Of a stretch of DNA of 64,000 nucleotides, positions 36,513-43,744 are shown in pieces (the first letter of the stretch is position 1; each line of letters begins with the position of its first letter). Source of the DNA: Scybalousia_A sp045221575 (GTDB taxonomy: Bacteria; Bacteroidota; Bacteroidia; Bacteroidales; P3); NCBI GenBank assembly GCA_045221575.1, contig JBGUWU010000025.1, forward strand, positions 65,013 through 129,012, in the 5' to 3' direction. A program made the position numbers and the translations under genes. The notes beneath the pieces were generated by a model. It had not been told where the DNA came from and ran no database searches. It was given only the letters and a program-made list of their open reading frames with translations.

Positions 36513-38177
36513 TTATATCTTATATATACAGCCAAGAAGGAAGTTAAACGTATGCGTTGGATAGTTATAGTACAAATAATACTGCTGAAATGCTAAGTTA
36601 TTCAGCTCTGCAAAGAATGACCATTTGTCTGTATATTGATAGGTTGCAGAAACAGAGACATCAAACATAGCTTTTATATCCACTTCTTTGTTTAGGCTTT
36701 CCACATAGGCCTTACTCTTAGAATGGAAGGTAGGCATAAGACTTATATTCAAAGCATTGTTCCAAGTGTAGTTGAGTTTTGCAGCAAATTCAAAAGCAGG
36801 ACAATACCAAGCCTCAAAGTCTGTATTATCTCTGTTGGTTCTCTGTAATGTTGCCTTTAAATTGCAATAGAAAGAAGATCCTACAGGGAAGTAATTCTCT
36901 AAGCTAAGATAATACTTGCCTGCATCATCATAAACAACTCTATGAACGTTAAACAAATCATTGTTTACTACATCTGTATTCATAAAAAAGTGTTGATTAT
37001 ATTGTTTTTGATAACCAACTTCTAAACTTAACTGAGATTTAGGAGTAATATTTAAGAAACCTTTAGCAAAAAATGTGTTATGTGTTCCATCTTGCAAGAT
37101 AGGAGAAGAAAGAATAAAAGGATTTTCTCTTCTAATATCATTCAAAGTAGGCATTATGCTTTCTGATTTTAATCCTCCATAAAGACTTAACTTTTTAGGT
37201 ATAAGTTCAAAACTTACTGTGGCAGTAGGCAAAAGTTGAAAACTTCTAAAGGTATGCACTCCTGGTTCTATACCTAAAGAAGCAAAGAAATGGAACTTAC
37301 TCCAATCAAAAAGAAAATAAGGTGCAAGGTCTATCAGAGCTTTTGACTTTTTGTAGAAAGAATGTTTGTAATCAAGACTTAGTCCTGCTCTTTGGTTCAA
37401 TGCTCCTTTAAATAAATCCAAATCTAATGACCCATCTAAAAGAGTATGAAGATAAAATTCACCACCTCCTCTGTTGTTACCTGTATATTGAAAGTTCAGT
37501 CGGCCATCGTGTTGCAAATAATCATCTCTTCCTAAGGTAGTATAAGAAACATCTGCTCCAACATTATGCCAAGATATTCTATAATCAGAATTATCTATGT
37601 TTTGTTTAGGATATTGTTCTGAACCATAATAATAGTTACGTGAATAGTTATAAAAAGCACGTGAAGAAACAGCATAATTTTGGAATATCTTCTTTGCATA
37701 TAAATTTATGTCTTCGTTTGAATATCCGCTATGTCCATAGTTTTTCTCTCCTGTAAGAGCAGAACGAGAATAAACATCAACACCATACAACAAAGACCTG
37801 TCTCTTAAAGAAGTATAAGAACCTTGTAACAATGGAGTCAAAGCCATTTTCAAGTCTTTACCAAAAGCTAACCCCAATCCACCTTTAAGATGAATATTAT
37901 AAAGTTGTGCCTGTGGCTCTCCTTTTACAGACGCAGCTTTTATGGTATCAAATTCCAAATGAGTAGCATAACCTTTTTTTATTCTATCAAAAGAAAAGTC
38001 TATCTTGGTAAAAGATGTATCAAAAATAGAAAGACTATTATTTATTTTGTTAGCATCACTTACCATAGGATCAAAAGCAACATTGATTGTTACATTCTCA
38101 TTGTAGGTGTCATCTTGTGCTTGTAAAGAAAACATCATCAACAGACCCAATACTAATAATATCTTTTGCTTTATCAT
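36513..38177 (-). CDS. Outer-membrane beta-barrel protein (TonB-receptor-like)
   Basis: The 554-residue product starts with a signal peptide (LLMMFSLQAQ) and consists of alternating amphipathic strands rich in Tyr, Phe and Gly, ending in an aromatic-hydrophobic strand (THTFNFLLGCIYKI) as in outer-membrane barrels. No carboxypeptidase-like or plug domain is evident, so it is a barrel without a recognisable TonB plug, probably 16-22 strands by length. It lies 28 bp downstream of the 1046-residue TPR protein and is surely co-transcribed, suggesting that the pair forms one envelope assembly. Similar barrel plus TPR pairs exist in Bacteroidales; function unknown. Confidence 0.7.
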   Translation of the reverse strand: MIKQKILLVLGLLMMFSLQAQDDTYNENVTINVAFDPMVSDANKINNSLSIFDTSFTKIDFSFDRIKKGYATHLEFDTIKAASVKGEPQAQLYNIHLKGGLGLAFGKDLKMALTPLLQGSYTSLRDRSLLYGVDVYSRSALTGEKNYGHSGYSNEDINLYAKKIFQNYAVSSRAFYNYSRNYYYGSEQYPKQNIDNSDYRISWHNVGADVSYTTLGRDDYLQHDGRLNFQYTGNNRGGGEFYLHTLLDGSLDLDLFKGALNQRAGLSLDYKHSFYKKSKALIDLAPYFLFDWSKFHFFASLGIEPGVHTFRSFQLLPTATVSFELIPKKLSLYGGLKSESIMPTLNDIRRENPFILSSPILQDGTHNTFFAKGFLNITPKSQLSLEVGYQKQYNQHFFMNTDVVNNDLFNVHRVVYDDAGKYYLSLENYFPVGSSFYCNLKATLQRTNRDNTDFEAWYCPAFEFAAKLNYTWNNALNISLMPTFHSKSKAYVESLNKEVDIKAMFDVSVSATYQYTDKWSFFAELNNLAFQQYYLYYNYPTHTFNFLLGCIYKI

Positions 38178-38205
38178 ATCTTTTTCTCCTTATTTGCTTT
38201 GTTTT

Positions 38206-41200
38206 TTAATACTTATTATCTTCTATTATAATCTCATCAACAGAGTTTTCTTGTTCATTTAGTTTGTCTTCGTTTTCTTGTTTTTCTTTGTTGTTTTTGT
38301 TTTCAAGTTGAGCAAGTTTGTCTATTGCAAGTTGTTTTATATTATCTTCTCCATCATAGTTATCTATGATAGACTGCAAAGTTTGTTTTGCTTGAAAGTC
38401 ATTACCATTAACTGAGAATATATCTGCCCAAAGTATGAAGCCTAAAGCAAGATAGTAATCATCTGCTCCACTCTTAGACATCTGTCGTATTATCTTCTCA
38501 CTTTCAGCATAGTTTTTATTGTTAAACTCTATCAAAGCAAGAGAATATTGAGCAAAAGAAGAGTATTTTAAATTAGCAGAGTTTTGTAGTTCTTGTATAT
38601 ATTCTTTTGCATTGTTTGGTTTGTCTATTTCTAAGTAACTATCCGCAAGTACAAAGTAAGCATTGTCTTTTGTGCTTTGGTCTATGTTCTCCATCTCCAA
38701 AAGACTCTTTGCTGAAGAGATTGCATTATTGTAATCGGTGATGTTATAGTAAGTATTCATTATACCTTTTCTTGCTAATAGTTTGTTAGCAGAAGAAGTT
38801 GTAATACTATCTAACCTATTGTAAATTCTTAAAGTTTTTTCTGTATCTATACTTGAGTATATGTTAGCAGAGTTTAATAAAGATTTTTCTGTATATTGAC
38901 CGTATGGTTTCATAGCAACTTTATAATAGTATTCACCTGCTTGAAGTGTGTCATTCTCTCTCATATAACAATCAGCCAAATAGTATTCTGCTTTTGTGCT
39001 ATAGTTTCCTTCAGGGAAGGAAGCAAGATATTTTTTGAAAGAAGATATTGCTTCAGAATACTTTTCGTCCATGTATCTATTTTCTGCTGTTTGATACAAC
39101 AAATCTTCTTCCTCTTGTTTGCTTACCTTAACAGAACCAAGACCATTTATGTAGGTTATATATTGTTCTGGCTCTCCTTTATCTATATATATGTTTTTAA
39201 TGGTAGAAAGAGCAGCTTTTGCTTGCTTTGAATTAGGATAGTTTCTAACAAGTTTATCTAATGATTTAAGAGCCTCGTCATATTGTCCTAATTGATATTG
39301 AATCATACCTACCTTACCAAGACAATCTTTGGTGAAAGCATTATCAGGATATTTCTTCAATAAACTTTGATAAGTACTTAATGCATTGTTGTTATCATTT
39401 AAAGCAAGATAAGTATTTGCTAACTCATAGTTCATTGCAGGAAGATAAGAAGAGTTTGCATATTTGTTTATTCCGTCTTTCAATGTTTGTGCTTTTGTTT
39501 TATATTCTCCCATTGCTCCAAGAGCCATAGCTTTTTGATATGTTGCGTAGTCAGCATTTGTAGAATTAGTTGCGATAAAAGAGCTATAAGATTTTATTGC
39601 TTCTGAATAATCCTTAAGCATATATTGACAATCGGCTAAACGTATCTTTGAATCGTTCTTTATTATATTATCAGCCTCACTTTGTTCTATCTTAGTAAAA
39701 TATTCTTTAGATAAAGAGTATTTTTTCTGTTTAAATAAGTTGTAAGCCATTAAGTAATCGGCAGAAGATTTATAAGCATTGTTTTCATTGTCTGGTATAG
39801 CATAGAAAGAACGTAACATTTCTTCGCTCTTCTTGTAGGAATGGGTTCTATATAATGCTTCTGCCTTGATATACTTAGATGTTGCTACTATTTCATTAGT
39901 AGAAGAAGATAAATTTTCATCTATTTTGTCTAAGACTTTTATACAGTCTTTATACTTCTCTTCATTAAATAATTCTATACCTCTATTAAGACACGTTTTA
40001 ACATAGATTTTATTCATCTGTTCATCTCTGTTTTTTATGCCTTCCATTTGTTCTAAGGCTGCAGCATAGTTATGAGTGCTTCCATATATCTGCACTAAAC
40101 ATATACGAGCCTCTCCTACCCTTGCTCCTTCTTTGATCTTCTTTGTATTTGGATCTATTTTAGTATTTTCTTTTATATATGTGTTTAATTGTTTGACAAG
40201 TGTTTCATTGTAAGGATTAGGATTAACTACACAAAGCTTAGCATAAGAAAACAAAGCATCTTCTTGTATTGTTTTATCATAATCCATTGTAGATGCTTTC
40301 TTGTAAGTGTTAAGAGCAAGTGAAGAATCTCCCTGCACTAAATAACAATAGCCTAAAGAATAAAGAGCATTTTGTGTTAATGCATCTTCTTCTATTGTAC
40401 AAGCTTCAAAATAAGGTATTGCATCAACATTCTTGCCTGTTTCCATAAGACAATAAGCCATCAGATAATTATCATTACGATTTACGCCCTCATTGCTTTT
40501 TATTGATTGTTCTATATAAGGTAATGCTTGTTCATACTCTCCTTTTTTGTAGTAAGCATCACCTAACATACGATTAAGTTCTGTTGCTCGCTTAGAATTT
40601 ATCGCATTTTTGCTAAGAGTAGGAGCCATTTCAATAAGAGCATCATAATTCTCTTGGAAATAATATATTTGACATATATAATAAGGAACAACCTTAGAGA
40701 AATGTTTGTTCTTTCTTAGTGGTTCAAATTCTTTTAGTGCTAAATCATACTTGCCTTCTGTATAAAGAATATGTCCATAATAATATTTACAAACAGCAGC
40801 GTATTTGCTATCAGTGTCTTTAACTTTAGCAAAGTATGATTTTGCTCTGTCATTCATATTCTGTAAGAAATAACAATAACCTATTTTGTAATCATACTCT
40901 TGTCTTTCCTTATTAGTTAAAGAACTTGTGTCCATGTTGGCATACGTGTTCAAAGCCATAAGAAAATCTGCCTTACTTGCATACCAATTAGCAATGAAAA
41001 AGTCTGCACGATTTTTCTTTAAAGAGTTTGGAAATAATGTTTTATACTGTTTGAAAAGCATATCAACATCATTGTTCATAAGGTAGTAAGCACACAAAGC
41101 TCTATTAAAATACAAGTCTGCAATCTCAACGCCTTCTCTTTCTTTACTAAGGTTTTGAGGAGCAATACCCTCATAAAGACTTATAAGTTTGGAGTATTCA

Positions 41201-41346
41201 TTGTAAGCCTGCACATAGTTCTTTTCCTCTTGTAAAGAATAAGCTTTTGCTTTTGTTTGCTCAAATTCTGCATTTACAAACGTCTTTTGAGCATTGATAT
41301 TAAAGAACATTACACTCAAAAGAGTCAATATCAAATATTTTTTCAT
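38206..41346 (-). CDS. Large periplasmic TPR-repeat protein
   Basis: A 1046-residue protein with a signal peptide (MKKYLILTLLSVMFFNINAQ) and tetratricopeptide-type helix pairs along nearly the whole length (for example DALFSYAKLCVV, KGEYEQALPYIEQSIKSN, AIPYFEACTIEEDALTQNALYSLGYCYLVQGDSSLALNTYKKA, GQYDEALKSLDKLVRNYPNSKQAKAALSTI), some of the tol-pal YbgF / BamD type. It ends in an acidic Glu/Asn/Lys-rich tail. Over twenty TPR units can be counted by eye, so it is a long superhelical scaffold facing the periplasm. First gene of a two-gene unit with the barrel protein; promoter box at 41397-41404. Confidence 0.85.
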   Translation of the reverse strand: MKKYLILTLLSVMFFNINAQKTFVNAEFEQTKAKAYSLQEEKNYVQAYNEYSKLISLYEGIAPQNLSKEREGVEIADLYFNRALCAYYLMNNDVDMLFKQYKTLFPNSLKKNRADFFIANWYASKADFLMALNTYANMDTSSLTNKERQEYDYKIGYCYFLQNMNDRAKSYFAKVKDTDSKYAAVCKYYYGHILYTEGKYDLALKEFEPLRKNKHFSKVVPYYICQIYYFQENYDALIEMAPTLSKNAINSKRATELNRMLGDAYYKKGEYEQALPYIEQSIKSNEGVNRNDNYLMAYCLMETGKNVDAIPYFEACTIEEDALTQNALYSLGYCYLVQGDSSLALNTYKKASTMDYDKTIQEDALFSYAKLCVVNPNPYNETLVKQLNTYIKENTKIDPNTKKIKEGARVGEARICLVQIYGSTHNYAAALEQMEGIKNRDEQMNKIYVKTCLNRGIELFNEEKYKDCIKVLDKIDENLSSSTNEIVATSKYIKAEALYRTHSYKKSEEMLRSFYAIPDNENNAYKSSADYLMAYNLFKQKKYSLSKEYFTKIEQSEADNIIKNDSKIRLADCQYMLKDYSEAIKSYSSFIATNSTNADYATYQKAMALGAMGEYKTKAQTLKDGINKYANSSYLPAMNYELANTYLALNDNNNALSTYQSLLKKYPDNAFTKDCLGKVGMIQYQLGQYDEALKSLDKLVRNYPNSKQAKAALSTIKNIYIDKGEPEQYITYINGLGSVKVSKQEEEDLLYQTAENRYMDEKYSEAISSFKKYLASFPEGNYSTKAEYYLADCYMRENDTLQAGEYYYKVAMKPYGQYTEKSLLNSANIYSSIDTEKTLRIYNRLDSITTSSANKLLARKGIMNTYYNITDYNNAISSAKSLLEMENIDQSTKDNAYFVLADSYLEIDKPNNAKEYIQELQNSANLKYSSFAQYSLALIEFNNKNYAESEKIIRQMSKSGADDYYLALGFILWADIFSVNGNDFQAKQTLQSIIDNYDGEDNIKQLAIDKLAQLENKNNKEKQENEDKLNEQENSVDEIIIEDNKY

Positions 41347-41396
41347 AGAAAAAGGTTTTATTATATTCTTAATAATTTATTACTTCAAACAAATAG

Positions 41397-41404
41397 CAAA
41401 AGTA
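41397..41404 (-). promoter_or_regulatory. Bacteroidetes -7 box (TACTTTTG)
   Basis: Minus-strand TAnnTTTG match about 50 bases before the TPR gene start at 41346. Confidence 0.5.
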
Positions 41405-41494
41405 AAACATTTTCTTAAATGGAAGCCTTTACATACAGATTTTTTTATTATTGCTTGAGTTTTCAGTATTTAATTTCAGTAAAAAAAGAAACTA

Positions 41495-41557
41495 TGCGGT
41501 GAAAACAACTATTAATCTCCGCATATTTTGCGGTGAATAACTAAAATAATCTCCGCA
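41495..41557. repeat. Two 34-bp direct repeats, each an imperfect hairpin
   Basis: TGCGGTGA starts at 41495 and 41529 and TCTCCGCA ends at 41523 and 41557, a 34-bp period. Each copy can pair TGCGG-t-GA with TC-t-CCGCA around a 13-base loop. It lies in the 345-bp gap between the gntR terminator and the TPR-gene promoter, about 90-150 bp upstream of that promoter. The remainder of the gap is AT-rich. Confidence 0.6.
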
Positions 41558-41644
41558 AAAAAGGAGTTTTATAGTCTCTTTTTGATTTACAGTAACCTTT
41601 TTGCAAACGAAAACAACAAACAAACTTAGTACAAAAAAATAAAA

Positions 41645-41687
41645 AAGTGGTTAGGGCTTTGTGTTAAAAATATATCCCTAACCACTT
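41645..41687 (-). terminator. Terminator of the ABC/GntR operon
   Basis: Perfect 12-bp inverted repeat AAGTGGTTAGGG / CCCTAACCACTT with a T-rich run following on the minus strand (A-rich on plus before 41645). Confidence 0.85.
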
Positions 41688-41691
41688 GGGT

Positions 41692-42039
41692 TTAATATTT
41701 AAGTTTTGTGCTTATTTCTTCTATAGAGATATTCAATTGTTGCATATTCTTTTTTAGAAGAGGAAGGAAATTATTAAAGAAATCTTGTTTTCTTATCTTT
41801 GAAATCTCATCTTTAGCACCTTTATTAACAAAATAGCCCATGCCTCTTTTATTATAAATAATGTTGTTAATAGATAAGCGTTCAATGGTTTTGAGTGCAG
41901 TATTTACATTTACTTCATATTGTGCGGCAAGTTCTCTAACAGAAGGTATCCTTTCGTCTTCTTTGAACGAGCCCTCAAGAATATCATCTGCTATTTTATC
42001 TGCCAACTGTATAAATATCGGTGTGTTATCTTTTAGCAT
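41692..42039 (-). CDS. GntR family regulator (YtrA type)
   Basis: A short GntR-type repressor of 115 residues: N-terminal winged helix (PIFIQLADKIADDILEGSFKEDERIPSVRELAAQYEVNVNTALKTIERLSINNIIYNKRGMGYFV) and only a short C-terminal helical tail, the layout of the YtrA subfamily, which controls ABC transporter operons. Here it is the last gene of the operon (4 bp after the permease), whereas ytrA is usually first. It probably represses its own operon in response to an unknown signal. The terminator follows immediately. Confidence 0.88.
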   Translation of the reverse strand: MLKDNTPIFIQLADKIADDILEGSFKEDERIPSVRELAAQYEVNVNTALKTIERLSINNIIYNKRGMGYFVNKGAKDEISKIRKQDFFNNFLPLLKKNMQQLNISIEEISTKLKY

Positions 42040-42043
42040 AGGT

Positions 42044-42778
42044 TTAACTCCTTTCTTTTCTAAGTTTAAAGTATGCTCCTACAACACAAGTAACAAAAAC
42101 AGCATAAGAGAATATTTGTTCTATTATATCTGACGCTTCTTTGCTGATATGAAACATTATACTTCCATTCTTTATTGCTTCATGATACATATAGATAAAC
42201 ACTGACACTCCTATTATAACTAAAAAACCAAGTCCAAAAACAATTGCCCAAGTTTTTATAAGTTTGTTTTTCTTAAACAGAATAGCACCAAAGAAACTAA
42301 TCCCTAAAACCACACAAATCTTTATCCAAGAAAAGTAATGAGTAAAACTATGAAATGTTTCTTTATAAAGAAAGACATATTTATCAAATCTTAGCCAATT
42401 AATCAAATGTCCTATTTCCAATCCAATGAAAAGAGCAACAAAATTTATTATAGGAACCATTATAAAAGCCATTATAAAATTAACAATATACTTTTCCTCT
42501 ACACTTGCAGGCAAAAGAATAGATTCAGAACGATTATATTTCTTTTCATAATTCTTAAAAGGTATAACGCAAGACAAAACTCCTGTCGCAATGATAAACA
42601 TTAGGTAGAATGGACGAAAAACATCACTAACAACTATATTATTTGGAAAACTTAAAGAAGAGAGTATCATAAATATTGCAACTATTGAAATTTCTATTGC
42701 CATAACTATTAACACACCTTTTCTTCTCATCATAAAATCTCTCTTGAACAGAGCAAAAAATCTTTGAAAACTAAACAT
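42044..42778 (-). CDS. ABC transporter membrane subunit
   Basis: A 244-residue hydrophobic protein with about six membrane segments (including LIVMAIEISIVAIFMILSSL, FYLMFIIATGVLSCVIPF, IVNFIMAFIMVPIINFVALFIGL and a C-terminal YAVFVTCVVGAYFKL). Context identifies it as the permease partner of the ATPase encoded 1 bp upstream. The start at 42778 (MFSFQRF) is supported by a perfect AGGAGG ribosome site located in the last codons of the ATPase gene; a longer reading frame would overlap. Substrate unknown. Confidence 0.8.
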   Translation of the reverse strand: MFSFQRFFALFKRDFMMRRKGVLIVMAIEISIVAIFMILSSLSFPNNIVVSDVFRPFYLMFIIATGVLSCVIPFKNYEKKYNRSESILLPASVEEKYIVNFIMAFIMVPIINFVALFIGLEIGHLINWLRFDKYVFLYKETFHSFTHYFSWIKICVVLGISFFGAILFKKNKLIKTWAIVFGLGFLVIIGVSVFIYMYHEAIKNGSIMFHISKEASDIIEQIFSYAVFVTCVVGAYFKLRKERS

Positions 42779-42779
42779 C

Positions 42780-43634
42780 TTATTTGTCCTCCTTATTTTT
42801 GTTAAATAATTCATTAAATAAAGTCTTATTCAAGAAAGCAGCGTTAAACAACATTTCAACATCAAGATTGCTTTCTCGTCCATCTTTATTCTCCTTAACC
42901 ACTGCAAGACCAGCAACATTATCTTCTTGATAAAGAACTTTATCTACAGTATTTACTTTATCTTCTATACCAAACCAAAGTTTTTCTGTTATCTCTTCAT
43001 CGTCAGCATTAAGAAGAACCTTAGTTTTATCAAGAATTACTATACTATCTAAAACATTCTGCAAGTCTCTTGCTTGGTGTGTAGAGATAATCATTGTTTT
43101 ATTTTCGTTCATTGCTTTCATTACTATCTTACGAAAAGATGACTTACTTGGAATATCCAATCCATTTGTTGGCTCATCTAATAAGATTAGCTTAGTGTTG
43201 CATGCCAAACCGAAAGCAATATATATCTTTTTCTTTGTTCCAAAAGAAAGTTTAGACAGTTTTTGTGTCTTATCTTCTACTTCAAATTCTTTTAAATAGT
43301 TATCAAAATCTTCCTTTGAGAAATGAGGATAAAATATTGAGTTATATTTCTCAAAACTCTCTATTGTGAAGTCACACTCAGGCATTTCTTCATTTAAAAA
43401 GAAAACTTCTTGTAAAAAATCTACTTTTCTTTTTGCTGGATTAAAAGAATCTATGTTAATAGAACCCATTTTAGGAAACTTTAATCCTGCAATAAGATGT
43501 AGAAGAGTGGTCTTACCTACTCCGTTTTTTCCTAATAGTCCATATATTCTACCGTTTTTTAGATTGCAACTGATGTCGTCAAGAACAATCTTATTCTTTT
43601 TGTAAAAGAAAGTTAAATTTTCAATTTTTATCAT
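42780..43634 (-). CDS. ABC transporter ATP-binding protein
   Basis: A 284-residue ABC ATPase. Walker A GLLGKNGVGKTTLLHLIAG (about 33-51), signature LSKLSFGTKKK, Walker B LILLDEPTNGLDIP and the switch His (ISTHQARDL) are all intact. The C-terminal extension beyond residue 210 is typical of YtrB/CcmA-like exporters. First gene of a three-gene minus-strand operon with permease and GntR regulator. A 21-bp repeat array occupies the region directly upstream of the start and may overlap its promoter; no clean TAnnTTTG box was found there. Confidence 0.92.
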   Translation of the reverse strand: MIKIENLTFFYKKNKIVLDDISCNLKNGRIYGLLGKNGVGKTTLLHLIAGLKFPKMGSINIDSFNPAKRKVDFLQEVFFLNEEMPECDFTIESFEKYNSIFYPHFSKEDFDNYLKEFEVEDKTQKLSKLSFGTKKKIYIAFGLACNTKLILLDEPTNGLDIPSKSSFRKIVMKAMNENKTMIISTHQARDLQNVLDSIVILDKTKVLLNADDEEITEKLWFGIEDKVNTVDKVLYQEDNVAGLAVVKENKDGRESNLDVEMLFNAAFLNKTLFNELFNKNKEDK

Positions 43635-43650
43635 TGTTTCTATATTTTTT

Positions 43651-43734
43651 ATTCTTCGTTTTATTTTACTTTAAACGGCGTTTTATAAAAATAAAACGCC
43701 GTTTTTTAAGTACAAAAACTTTGTTTTATTTTTT
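43651..43734. repeat. Four-unit 21-bp array, CG-core type (array D)
   Basis: Units 43651-43671, 43672-43692, 43693-43713 and 43714-43734 with the core (C/T)G-TTTT at 43657, 43679, 43700 and 43722. The two middle units form an inverted repeat AAACGGCGTTTTAT / ATAAAACGCCGTTTT. It fills the 110-bp gap between the ABC operon start and the end of the TonB receptor gene. Confidence 0.75.
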
Positions 43735-43744
43735 AATTATTAGA

